This document shows positions 1 to 6,952 of a stretch of 22,538 nt of DNA, piece by piece. The notes beneath the pieces are model-generated. The model did no database searches. It saw only the letters and a list, made by a program, of their open reading frames with translations, and was not told the origin of the DNA. Every line of letters begins with the position of its first letter. Position 1 is the stretch's first letter. Source of the DNA: Pseudomonadota bacterium (GTDB lineage Bacteria; Pseudomonadota; Alphaproteobacteria; UBA8366; JADFVY01); contig JADFVY010000176.1 of assembly GCA_015222795.1 (NCBI GenBank), positions 1-22,538 of the forward strand. The letters run 5' to 3'. The translations under genes and the position numbers were made by a program.

Positions 1-224
1 GGGCGCGGGCATCCGCCCGCTTGGCTCCTCGCATAAGCTCGGGCCCGCGGTCGCGGGCTTGTCGCGGGAGAGGGTGGCCGCTCCTGTTTTTTGTATTGTT
101 CCCTCAAGCGCCGGGCGCGGGCATCCGCCCGCTTGGCTCCTCGCATAAGCTCGGGCCCGCGGTCGCGGGCTTGTCGTGGGCGGCGCCGTGGCCGCGCCTC
201 CTCTTTTGTTACTTCTTCCCTGCC
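1..224. repeat. GC-rich tandem repeat, period 112 bp, two units visible
   Basis: Bases 1-64 are repeated exactly at 113-176 (offset 112), and the match continues with one mismatch to 68/180. The rest of each unit (69-112 versus 181-224) is similar but diverged: both contain GTGGCCGC followed by a T-rich stretch and TTCCCT. Each unit contains a perfect hairpin GCGGGC-ATCC-GCCCGC (5-20 and 117-132) and a second inverted pair GCCCGCG/CGCGGGC (43-58 and 155-170). The window begins inside the array, so more copies may lie to the left. Since 112 is not a multiple of 3, the two units would be read in different frames, which argues against coding. Function unknown; it may be part of the end of an upstream transcript or an intergenic repeat family. 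Confidence 0.85.
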
Positions 225-578
225 TGAATCCGCCTGTCGGATACCAGTTTTCCACCACGCGTGGGCATCATTTTTACCCTCGATATGCACGGGTTTGCCA
301 TAAAAGCCGCCGAAACCGGCGTTTCGGGCGGTGGGGGTGTCGGATTTCGGGGGAATATACCTTTTTATACCATTTTCACGCCGGTGCGCGCGGGGGGCTT
401 TAGCGCTTGCAATGGTTTTGCTTAGCCGCTATATCCCCCGCCATCGGCTCCATGGTGGGGCTGGCTTTACTTCACACGCGGGTTTCGCGGGTGGGGCGCA
501 AATTCGCCTCTCTCGCTCCGGTGCCGGCATATCCGGCCAACGCCCGCGGCGGACTAACCGGAAAAGGAAAAGACAATC
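225..578. other. Gene-free region upstream of rpsB
   Basis: No open reading frame here resembles a known protein, and short frames overlap each other without ribosome binding sites. The segment holds a small hairpin (CCGAAAC-CGGC-GTTTCGG, 310-327) without a T-run, AT-rich pockets around 356-375, and the probable rpsB promoter at 407-435. The part after about 442 would be the rpsB leader, about 137 nt. A leader of that length could hold autoregulatory structure, as known for rpsB in enterobacteria, but I cannot identify a conserved S2-binding fold by eye. Confidence 0.6.
407..435 (+). promoter_or_regulatory. Probable sigma-70 promoter of rpsB-tsf
   Basis: TTGCAA (407-412) and TATATC (430-435) are separated by exactly 17 bp. 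This is the best -35/-10 pair upstream of rpsB and predicts a start near 442, leaving a leader of about 137 nt. The call rests on motif match and position only. Confidence 0.42.
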
Positions 579-1706
579 ATGGCGATACCCTCGTTCACCA
601 TGCGCCAACTGCTTGAGGCCGGCGTTCATTTCGGCCACACCACGCGGCGCTGGAACCCCAAAATGGGACCCTTCCTGTTCGGTATCAGGAACGGCGTGCA
701 TATCATCGATCTTGAGCAGACCGTGCCGCTTCTGGCCCGGGCGCTTGAGACGATCCGCGAGACCGCGGCGGGCGGCGGGCGCGTGCTGTTCGTCGGCACC
801 AAGCGGCAGGCCAGCGAGGTCATCGCCGACGCGGCCGCGCGCTGCGGCCAGTATTTCGTCAACCATCGTTGGCTCGGCGGCATGCTGACCAACTGGCAGA
901 CCATTACCAAATCCATCAAACGCTTGCGCGAGCTGGAGAAACTGCTTGAAAGCGAGGGCCAGGGCCTGACCAAGAAAGAGCTTCTGCAGTTGACCCGCGA
1001 ACGCGACAAACTGGACCGCGCGCTGGGCGGCATCAAGGATATGGGCGGGCTGCCGGACGTGCTGTTCATCATCGACACCAACAAGGAGTCGATCGCGGTG
1101 CTGGAGGCGGCCAAGCTGAATATTCCGGTGGTCGCCATTCTCGACAGCAACAGCAATCCCAATGACATCACCTTCCCGATCCCCGGCAATGACGATGCCA
1201 TGCGCGCCATCACGCTCTATTGCGAGTTGGTCGCCGGCGCCGTGCTGGACGGATTGCAGGCTGAGATGATGAAGGGCGGCGGCGATGCCGGCGCGGCGGT
1301 CAATGCGCCGGTTGAGACTGTGTTGACGGAAGCCGAAGCACCCGCCGTGGATGCGGCCCCGGCCGTGGCTGAAGCGTCCGCGCCCGTGGCCGAAGCGGCT
1401 CCGGCCGTGGCTGAAGCACCCGCGCCCGTGGCTGAAGCACCCGCGCCCGTGGCCGAAGCGGCTCCGGCCGTGGCTGAAGCGCCCGCGCCCGTGGCCGAAG
1501 CACCCGCTGCCGTCGAGGAAGCACCTGTAGCCGAAGAGGCGCCCGCGGCCGAAGCCGAGGAAGCGCCAGCGGCCGAAGAAGCGCCCGCCGAGAAAAAAGC
1601 GGCGGCCAAAAAGGCACCGGCCAAGGCCAAGAAGGAAGCCGCTCCCAAGAAGGAAGCGGCCCCCAAGAAGAAACCGGCCGCGGAGAAGAAGGCCGCGGCT
1701 GACTGA
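579..1706 (+). CDS. rpsB: 30S ribosomal protein S2 with long Ala/Pro/Glu/Lys C-terminal extension
   Basis: S2 sits on the back of the 30S subunit between head and body and is needed for S1 binding and initiation. The S2 core covers roughly residues 1-230: MRQLLEAGVHFGH near the N-terminus, the conserved NHRWLGGMLTN, and PDVLFIIDTNKE. The protein is 375 residues, against about 240-260 for most bacterial S2. The extra 145 residues are low-complexity: an acidic Ala/Pro/Val/Glu block with a 21-residue tandem repeat (about 267-308), then a Lys/Ala-rich basic tail (about 338-375). Extended S2 tails occur in other alphaproteobacteria. The ATG at 579 is preceded by AAAAGGAAAAG (562-572). Tsf follows after 95 nt, the classic rpsB-tsf pair. 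The identification is certain; the function of the tail is unknown. Confidence 0.98.
   Translation: MAIPSFTMRQLLEAGVHFGHTTRRWNPKMGPFLFGIRNGVHIIDLEQTVPLLARALETIRETAAGGGRVLFVGTKRQASEVIADAAARCGQYFVNHRWLGGMLTNWQTITKSIKRLRELEKLLESEGQGLTKKELLQLTRERDKLDRALGGIKDMGGLPDVLFIIDTNKESIAVLEAAKLNIPVVAILDSNSNPNDITFPIPGNDDAMRAITLYCELVAGAVLDGLQAEMMKGGGDAGAAVNAPVETVLTEAEAPAVDAAPAVAEASAPVAEAAPAVAEAPAPVAEAPAPVAEAAPAVAEAPAPVAEAPAAVEEAPVAEEAPAAEAEEAPAAEEAPAEKKAAAKKAPAKAKKEAAPKKEAAPKKKPAAEKKAAAD
1378..1503 (+). repeat. rpsB: 63-bp in-frame tandem repeat inside rpsB
   Basis: Bases from 1378 onward recur 63 bp later from 1441. There is an exact 40-base match (1378-1417 versus 1441-1480), and the remainder differs at only a few bases. 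The period is 21 codons, so frame is kept, and the encoded unit consists of APVAEA/APAVAEA modules. The near-identity at DNA level indicates recent duplication or slippage rather than old protein-level similarity. Confidence 0.85.
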
Positions 1707-1719
1707 ATTCGGGGCATGC

Positions 1720-1750
1720 GCGGGGGCCGTGACCAAACGCGGCGCCCCGC
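1720..1750 (+). promoter_or_regulatory. Strong intercistronic hairpin between rpsB and tsf
   Basis: GCGGGG (1720-1725) pairs with CCCCGC (1745-1750). After a one-base bulge (G1744), GCCG (1726-1729) pairs with CGGC (1740-1743), giving about 10 pairs around a loop of about 10 nt. No T-run follows, so it is not a standard intrinsic terminator. It may stabilise the rpsB 3' end or limit read-through into tsf. Inference from base pairing only. Confidence 0.45.
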
Positions 1751-1801
1751 CGTCCACTCCGGCAATACCGACTATTACGATAACCCAAGAGGATGTGAAT
1801 A

Positions 1802-2698
1802 ATGGCCGAGATTACGGCTGCGCTCGTCAAGGAGCTGCGTGGAATAAGTGGCGCTGGAATGATGGACTGCAAGAAGGCCTTGCAGGAAAATGACGGCAAT
1901 ATTGAAGAGGCTCAGGACTGGCTGCGCAAAAAAGGGTTGGCGACGGCCGCGAAGAAATCGGGACGCGCCGCATCGGAAGGCCTGGTCGGCATGATCACCG
2001 ACGGCAAGTCAGGCGTCGTCGGTGAGGTGAATTCCGAGACTGACTTCGTTGCGCGCAATGAGATCTTCCAGACCTTCGTGCGCACTGTCACGCAAGTCGC
2101 GGTGACCGTGGGCGGCGATCTCGATAAGTTGAAGCCCGCCGACTATCCCGGCACGGGCCGCACCGTCGATGAAGAGCTGACCCACATGATTTCCACCATC
2201 GGCGAAAATATGAACCTGCGCCGCTCGGCGGGACTGTCGGTCGGCAAAGGCGTGGTCGCCGGATATATCCATAACAAGCTGGCCGACGATCTGGGCAAGA
2301 TCGGCGTGCTGGTGGCGCTGGAATCGGACGGCGACACGGGTAAGCTGGAGGCCCTGGGCCGGCAGATTGCCATGCATGTCGCCGCCGCCCGGCCGCAGTG
2401 GCTATCGACCGACGAAGTGGACGCTACCGCGCTGGACCGTGAGCGCGAAGTGCTAAGCGAGCAAGCGCGCGCCTCGGGTAAGCCGGAAGAAATCATCGAA
2501 AAGATGGTTGAGGGCCGGCTGCGCAAGTTTTATGAAGAAGTAGTTCTGCTGGAGCAGGTCTTCGTGATGGACACCGACAAAAAGATCGCGAAGGTCATCG
2601 AAGATGCGGCCAAGGATGTCGGCGCGCCAGTCAAATTGGGTGGCTTTGTCCGCTTTGAGCTTGGCGAAGGCGTCGAGAAGGCAGCCGAGGAAGACTAG
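1802..2698 (+). CDS. tsf: Elongation factor Ts
   Basis: EF-Ts is the cytoplasmic guanine nucleotide exchange factor that regenerates EF-Tu-GTP. The 298-residue length is typical. The N-terminal UBA-like module (about 1-45) includes KELRGISGAGMMDCKKAL. The hallmark EF-Tu-contacting motif TDFVARN is at residues 80-86. The central core and C-terminal module follow without gaps, ending in the usual EF-Ts pattern (FVRFELGEGVEK). The ATG at 1802 is preceded by AAGAGGA (1787-1793) at good spacing. It lies downstream of rpsB and upstream of pyrH, the standard order. A 212-nt gap containing two palindromic elements separates it from pyrH, so pyrH may have partly separate expression. Confidence 0.98.
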   Translation: MAEITAALVKELRGISGAGMMDCKKALQENDGNIEEAQDWLRKKGLATAAKKSGRAASEGLVGMITDGKSGVVGEVNSETDFVARNEIFQTFVRTVTQVAVTVGGDLDKLKPADYPGTGRTVDEELTHMISTIGENMNLRRSAGLSVGKGVVAGYIHNKLADDLGKIGVLVALESDGDTGKLEALGRQIAMHVAAARPQWLSTDEVDATALDREREVLSEQARASGKPEEIIEKMVEGRLRKFYEEVVLLEQVFVMDTDKKIAKVIEDAAKDVGAPVKLGGFVRFELGEGVEKAAEED

Positions 2699-2712
2699 GG
2701 CAATACCCGATA

Positions 2713-2737
2713 AAACGGAACCGGTCCGGTTCAGTTT
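2713..2737. repeat. 25-bp imperfect palindrome downstream of tsf
   Basis: GAACCGG (2718-2724), a central T, then CCGGTTC (2726-2732) form a perfect inverted repeat. It is extended by AAAC (2713-2716) and GTTT (2734-2737) after one mismatched pair. It lies 15 nt after the tsf stop. It could be a transcript-end hairpin or a protein-binding site; there is no convincing T-run directly after it. Confidence 0.6.
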
Positions 2738-2770
2738 GATCGAGTAAAATTGCCCGAAATTTCAAGGGGC

Positions 2771-2834
2771 GAGCATCTTTATCCGATCTATAGGATCGCA
2801 TAAGCGATTCCATTAGATCGGATGATGCTCTAAC
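2771..2834. repeat. 64-bp palindromic interspersed repeat, copy 1
   Basis: The segment starts GAGCATCTTTATCCGATC and ends GATCGGATGATGCTCTAAC. The ends are inverted repeats (GAGCATC + ATCCGATC against GATCGGAT + GATGCTC, with a TTT bulge on the left arm). The interior also folds (GGATCGC/GCGATTCC around ATAA), giving one long hairpin. A second copy lies at 16256-16319 with 58 of 64 bases identical and the same length. This resembles the short palindromic repeats scattered between genes in many alphaproteobacterial genomes. It sits in the tsf-pyrH gap. Whether it acts on the transcript is not known. Confidence 0.85.
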
Positions 2835-2910
2835 AGCGCCCGTCAAAACAGGTGCGGTCCGGATTTGCCGGGGTGCACCGCAGCGGCCGCAAGGCCCGGA
2901 AAGAAGGGAA

Positions 2911-3642
2911 ATGCCCGACGACGCCAAACCGTCCTACCGCCGCATCCTGCTAAAGATTTCGGGCGAGGCCCTGATGGGCAGGCAGGAATACGGACTGGAA
3001 GCCGAAACGGTCCAGCGGGTCGCCTCCGAGGTGAAGGCGGTCCACGATATGGGCGTCGAAGTCTGCATCGTGGTTGGCGGCGGCAATATCTTTCGCGGGG
3101 TGTCGGGCGCGGCCGGCGGCATGGACCGCGCCAGTGCCGACTATATGGGCATGCTGGCGACCGTGATAAACGCGCTGGCCATGCAGAGTGCGCTTGAGGG
3201 AATGGGCGTTTATACCCGCGTGCTGTCCGCAATCCCCATGCAAACCGTATGCGAACCTTATATAAGACGGCGCGCAATGCACCATATGGAGAAGGACCGC
3301 GTGGTGATTTTCGGGGCCGGCACCGGCAATCCGTCTTTTACCACCGACACCGCCGCCGCGCTCCGCGCCTTCGAAATGAACTGCGACGTCATCATCAAGG
3401 CGACCAAGGTGGATGGCGTTTACAGCGCAGATCCGGTCAATAATCCCGACGCGATACGCTATGACAGGCTTACCTACCGCGAGGTTCTGGAGAAGGATTT
3501 GCGGGTGATGGACGCAACCGCGATTGCACATGCCCGCGAAAACAATATACCGATTCTTGTATTTTCAGTACAAGAAGCAGGCGCCCTCATCGATGTTGTA
3601 CAATCGCGGGGCAATTTCACCTTGATCGAGGACGGGGGGTGA
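2911..3642 (+). CDS. pyrH: UMP kinase
   Basis: This is a bacterial-type hexameric UMP kinase (amino-acid kinase fold) that phosphorylates UMP to UDP with ATP in pyrimidine nucleotide synthesis. It is unrelated to eukaryotic UMP/CMP kinases. Length is 243 residues, normal for the family. Visible motifs are LLKISGEAL (13-21, phosphate binding), GGGNIFRG (56-63), ADYMGMLAT (76-84), GTGNPSFTTDTAA (137-149) and TKVDGVYSADP (165-175). The ATG at 2911 is the only start that keeps the N-terminal kinase motif with a normal leader; a purine-rich AAGAAGGG lies just upstream at slightly short spacing. Frr begins 3 nt after the stop, implying coupling. Family enzymes are activated by GTP and inhibited by UTP; that is known biology, not visible here. 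Confidence 0.97.
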   Translation: MPDDAKPSYRRILLKISGEALMGRQEYGLEAETVQRVASEVKAVHDMGVEVCIVVGGGNIFRGVSGAAGGMDRASADYMGMLATVINALAMQSALEGMGVYTRVLSAIPMQTVCEPYIRRRAMHHMEKDRVVIFGAGTGNPSFTTDTAAALRAFEMNCDVIIKATKVDGVYSADPVNNPDAIRYDRLTYREVLEKDLRVMDATAIAHARENNIPILVFSVQEAGALIDVVQSRGNFTLIEDGG

Positions 3643-3645
3643 CGA

Positions 3646-4209
3646 ATGGCTGATGCAGTATTGGATATGGCCGATATTCAACGGCGCATGGACGGCGCGC
3701 TCAAGGCGCTGGGCGCTGAATTCGCGGGTTTGCGCACTGGTCGCGCCTCCGCCGGATTGTTGGAACCGATCACCGTGGAGGCTTACGGCTCGACGATGCC
3801 GATAACCCAAGTCGCCAATATCGGCGTGCCGGAACCTCGGATGTTGACCGTGCAGGTATGGGACGCCACCGTCGTGGGAGCGGTGGAAAAAGCGATTCGT
3901 AATTCCAGCCTCGGCCTTAATCCACAGACCGAGGGCCAGGTGATCCGCGTTCCATTGCCCGACCTTAACGAGGAACGCCGCATGGAACTGGCGAAAGTCG
4001 CGGGAAAATACGCTGAACAGGCGCGTGTTGCCGTGCGCAACGTGCGGCGCGATGGCATGGAAACGCTGAAGCGCATGGAAAAGGACCATGAAATTTCCGA
4101 GGACGAGCATCGTACCATGTCTCATGACCTTCAGAAATTAACCGACGATCATGTAAAACAGATCGACGATACGTTCCATGCGAAGGAACAGGAGATCATG
4201 CAGGTCTGA
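3646..4209 (+). CDS. frr: Ribosome recycling factor
   Basis: RRF works with EF-G to split post-termination ribosomes into subunits. Length is 187 residues, against about 185 in the family. The conserved hinge and domain I helix segment GLRTGRASAGLLEPI is at 28-42, and IRVPLPDLNEERR at 100-112. The helix with NVRRDGMETLK (132-142) carries conserved basic residues that contact rRNA. Domain II lies at about 31-105. The ATG at 3646 is 3 nt after the pyrH stop; the purine-rich GAGGACGGGG just before it overlaps the pyrH end, fitting translational coupling. The stop is 4 nt before the uppS start. Confidence 0.98.
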   Translation: MADAVLDMADIQRRMDGALKALGAEFAGLRTGRASAGLLEPITVEAYGSTMPITQVANIGVPEPRMLTVQVWDATVVGAVEKAIRNSSLGLNPQTEGQVIRVPLPDLNEERRMELAKVAGKYAEQARVAVRNVRRDGMETLKRMEKDHEISEDEHRTMSHDLQKLTDDHVKQIDDTFHAKEQEIMQV

Positions 4210-4213
4210 CCGT

Positions 4214-4954
4214 ATGGATGCTCTTCCCGCTACATACGGTGATCCGCCGCCGCCGGGCCATATCGCCATTATCATGGACGGTAACGGGCGCTGGGCCGAG
4301 GCCAGGGGGCTGCCGCGGATCGCCGGCCACAAGCGTGGCGCGGAGGCGGTGCGCAAGACCGTCGAGGCCGCGGCCAGGGCCGGTGTTTCCTATCTGACGC
4401 TGTTCGGGTTTTCCTCGGAAAACTGGAAGCGGCCGGTGCGGGAAGTCGGCGACCTGATGGGGTTGTTGCGGCTCTATCTGAAATCCGAAATCAACGAGTT
4501 GCGCAAGAACGGTATTCGGCTGATCGTGATCGGCGACCGGTCGCGTTTCGACCCGGATATCGTCACGATGATCGAACGGGCCGAGGCCGAAACGGCCGAT
4601 GGCGCGCGGCTAAATCTGATTCTGGCGTTGAGCTATGGTGGACGGCAGGAAATCGCCTCGGCTGCCCGGTCACTGGCCAAACAGGTGGCGGCCGGGGAAC
4701 TCGACCCGGATGCCATTGACGAGAAGGCCTTGGCGGCCCATCTCAATACCGCCGCGATACCCGACCCCGATCTCTTGATTCGTACCAGCGGCGAGCAACG
4801 CATCAGCAATTTCTTGCTGTGGCAACTGGCCTATACCGAACTGGTTTTTACCGACGTGTTGTGGCCTGACTTCGGGGCCGAGAACCTGATCGCCGCGATC
4901 GGCGAATATAACAGCCGCGAAAGACGTTATGGCGCAACAGCCGGCACCATCTAG
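4214..4954 (+). CDS. uppS: Isoprenyl transferase (undecaprenyl diphosphate synthase)
   Basis: This cis-prenyltransferase extends farnesyl diphosphate with isopentenyl diphosphate to C55 undecaprenyl diphosphate, the lipid carrier for peptidoglycan and surface polysaccharides. Length with this start is 246 residues. Motifs: HIAIIMDGNGRWA (16-28) with the catalytic Asp22 in MDGNGRW, FSSENW (66-71), YGGRQEI (141-147), and the C-terminal substrate motif PDLLIRTSGEQRISNF (185-200). An in-frame upstream ATG at 4178 would add 12 basic residues inside frr. I prefer 4214 because the family N-terminus lies just before HIAIIMDGNG and the start falls 4 nt after the frr stop. Its end overlaps cdsA by 26 nt. 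Confidence 0.96.
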   Translation: MDALPATYGDPPPPGHIAIIMDGNGRWAEARGLPRIAGHKRGAEAVRKTVEAAARAGVSYLTLFGFSSENWKRPVREVGDLMGLLRLYLKSEINELRKNGIRLIVIGDRSRFDPDIVTMIERAEAETADGARLNLILALSYGGRQEIASAARSLAKQVAAGELDPDAIDEKALAAHLNTAAIPDPDLLIRTSGEQRISNFLLWQLAYTELVFTDVLWPDFGAENLIAAIGEYNSRERRYGATAGTI

Positions 4955-5750
4955 CCCATCCAGCCCGTCGTCGCTCACGCTGCGCATCGCGTCGGCGGCG
5001 GTGATGATGCCTGTCGTGTTTGGGTCGGCATGGCTTGGCGGCTGGTTTATTGCCGTCCTGCTCGCCGTTGTCGCGGGCGTGATGTACTGGGAATGGCAGG
5101 GACTGTGCGGCGAGAAGGGCAATGTTGCGAACGGATATGCCCTGCTTGCCGCGACCGGCCCGATCGCCTTGCAGATATTTGGCGACAAACAGACCCTGAT
5201 CGGTTGGGCGGTCGCGACCGTGGCGGTGTTTGTTCTGGCGAAAGGGTCGCAGCGGGTTTTTCTGACAGTCGGCTTTGCATACATTTCTCTTGCCTGTACG
5301 ACGGTCGTATGGCTTCGCGGCCTCGATCCCATGGGCATGGAGACCGCCATCTGGCTTGGCGCCCTGGTGGTGATGACGGACACCTGTGCCTATTTCACCG
5401 GGCGGACCCTGGGTGGGCCAAAGCTGGCGCCGAAAATCAGCCCGAAAAAAACCTGGTCGGGGCTGATCGGGGGAATGGCCGGGGCGGCGGTGGCCGGTGG
5501 CGTGCTGGCGGCCGTCATCGACGCCAATATAGTGACTGTAGCCTCGGTCAGCGGCGGATTGGCGATTGCCGCGCAGATTGGCGATTTAGCCATTTCGATG
5601 GCGAAACGGGCATACGACGTGAAAGATTCCAGTAACATCATCCCTGGCCACGGCGGCGCGCTGGACCGGTTCGATGGTGTATTGTCCGCCGCGATCACCA
5701 TTGCACTGCTTAGCCTCGCCGGCGGCGGGAGTCCGTTGTTATGGCTGTAG
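4929..5750 (+). CDS. cdsA: Phosphatidate cytidylyltransferase (CDP-diglyceride synthase)
   Basis: This inner-membrane enzyme makes CDP-diacylglycerol from phosphatidic acid and CTP, the branch point to all phospholipids. The 273-residue protein has many hydrophobic helices throughout. It carries the complete CDS family signature at about 223-249 (SMAKRAYDVKDSSNIIPGHG, then GALDRFD), including the KR...KD and HGG-DR-D residues that bind metal and nucleotide. The N-terminal 15 residues are Ser/Pro-rich and poorly conserved. The ATG at 4929 lies inside uppS (26-nt overlap), so initiation probably depends on uppS translation; no clear ribosome binding site is seen. The stop overlaps the dxr start by 10 nt. 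Confidence 0.96.
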   Translation: MAQQPAPSSPSSPSSLTLRIASAAVMMPVVFGSAWLGGWFIAVLLAVVAGVMYWEWQGLCGEKGNVANGYALLAATGPIALQIFGDKQTLIGWAVATVAVFVLAKGSQRVFLTVGFAYISLACTTVVWLRGLDPMGMETAIWLGALVVMTDTCAYFTGRTLGGPKLAPKISPKKTWSGLIGGMAGAAVAGGVLAAVIDANIVTVASVSGGLAIAAQIGDLAISMAKRAYDVKDSSNIIPGHGGALDRFDGVLSAAITIALLSLAGGGSPLLWL

Positions 5751-6931
5751 TCCAGCCCGCTACCGCGGCCGCGCCGCGCAGCGTCGCGATCCTGGGGTCC
5801 ACCGGGTCGGTCGGCTGTAACACGGTGGATTTGATAAAACGCAATCCGGCGGATTTTACGGTAGAGGCGATCACCGGCGGCGCCAACGCCACGTTGCTGG
5901 CCGAACAGGCGTTGCTCTTGCAGCCTCGCTTCGTGGCGATCGCCAACACGGACGCCTATCCCGTCCTCAAGGAGGCTCTTTCGGGTAGCGGTATTGAAAT
6001 CGCCGCGGGCGCTGACGCGGTGGTCGCGGCGGCTGAACGCCCGGCCGACTGGGTGATGGCCTCGATCGTTGGCGCGGCGGGATTGGCGCCGACATTGGCG
6101 GCGGTTCGGCGAGGCGGGATAGTGGCGCTTGCCAATAAAGAAAGCCTGGTTTGCGCCGGTGACCTGGTAATGCGCGAGGTGGCGCGGAGCGGGGCCACGC
6201 TGTTGCCGGTGGATTCTGAACATAACGCCATTCATCAGGTATTCGATTACGAACGGCATGACGCGGTCGAGGAACTGATTCTGACGGCGTCCGGCGGGCC
6301 GTTCCGGGAATTTACGCGCGATGCCATGGCCATGGTTACCCCTGAACAGGCGCTCTCGCACCCCAACTGGGACATGGGCGCAAAAATCTCCATCGACTCG
6401 GCGACCATGATGAACAAGGGCCTGGAGTTGATCGAGGCCCATCATCTGTTCGCCATGCCCGAAGAGCGCATATCCATTCTCGTCCATCCCCAGTCGGTGA
6501 TTCACAGCATGGTGCGCTACAGGGATGGGTCGGTGCTGGCGCAGCTTGGCCAACCGGACATGCGCACGCCCATCGCCTATACGATGGCCTGGCCCGGTCG
6601 CATGGTGGCGCCGGTGGAGCGTCTGGATCTGGCCGCGTTGGCCAGGCTGGATTTTGAGGAACCCGATGTAGAGCGCTTCCCGGCATTGGGGCTGGCGCGA
6701 GAGGCATTGCGTGCCGGTGGCGCGGCGCCGACCGTGCTTAATGCCGCCAACGAGGTGGCCGTTGCGGGTTTTCTCGCGGGGCGCATGGGATTCCTCGACA
6801 TTGCGGGCCTGGTTACCCATATAGTAGCGGACTTGGCACACCATGCGGCACTGTCGCTGGATGATATTCTTGTGGCGGACGCGGAGGCCAGACGGATGGC
6901 AAGTATGTTGATCGACGAAATGAATAACTGA
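5741..6931 (+). CDS. dxr: 1-deoxy-D-xylulose 5-phosphate reductoisomerase
   Basis: DXR catalyses the first committed step of the MEP isoprenoid pathway, converting DXP to MEP with NADPH, and is the fosmidomycin target. Length is 396 residues, typical. The NADPH Rossmann motif GSTGSVG is at 19-25, ALANKESLV at 129-137, and PVDSEHNAI at 156-164 with metal ligands Asp158 and Glu160. TASGGPFRE is at 182-190, and SIDSATMMNKGLE at 217-229 supplies Glu229, the third ligand by comparison with E. coli Glu231. All catalytic features are present. It overlaps cdsA by 10 nt. Placing dxr next to uppS links isoprenoid precursor supply with its main product. Confidence 0.98.
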   Translation: MAVVQPATAAAPRSVAILGSTGSVGCNTVDLIKRNPADFTVEAITGGANATLLAEQALLLQPRFVAIANTDAYPVLKEALSGSGIEIAAGADAVVAAAERPADWVMASIVGAAGLAPTLAAVRRGGIVALANKESLVCAGDLVMREVARSGATLLPVDSEHNAIHQVFDYERHDAVEELILTASGGPFREFTRDAMAMVTPEQALSHPNWDMGAKISIDSATMMNKGLELIEAHHLFAMPEERISILVHPQSVIHSMVRYRDGSVLAQLGQPDMRTPIAYTMAWPGRMVAPVERLDLAALARLDFEEPDVERFPALGLAREALRAGGAAPTVLNAANEVAVAGFLAGRMGFLDIAGLVTHIVADLAHHAALSLDDILVADAEARRMASMLIDEMNN

Positions 6932-6952
6932 ACCGGCGGATGGACTAAATTG

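Noticed and set aside
21..303. Short plus-strand reading frames across the left-edge tandem repeat
   Set aside because: The 112-bp period shifts frame between copies, so the same DNA is read as different peptides. Composition is Arg/Pro/Gly-rich as expected of GC-rich noncoding DNA, and no ribosome binding site or family match is seen.
1345..1510. CRISPR-like or noncoding repeat within rpsB
   Set aside because: The repeats are in frame, have no unique spacers, and encode a regular Ala/Pro/Glu tail.
429..1757. 442-codon minus-strand frame opposite rpsB
   Set aside because: It is the antisense of rpsB; its Gly/Arg/Phe repeats mirror the S2 tail repeat. rpsB is an unmistakable family member on the other strand.
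2735..2765. Possible pyrH promoter (TTGATC or TTGCCC with AT-rich downstream)
   Set aside because: No -10 box at acceptable spacing; not strong enough to list.
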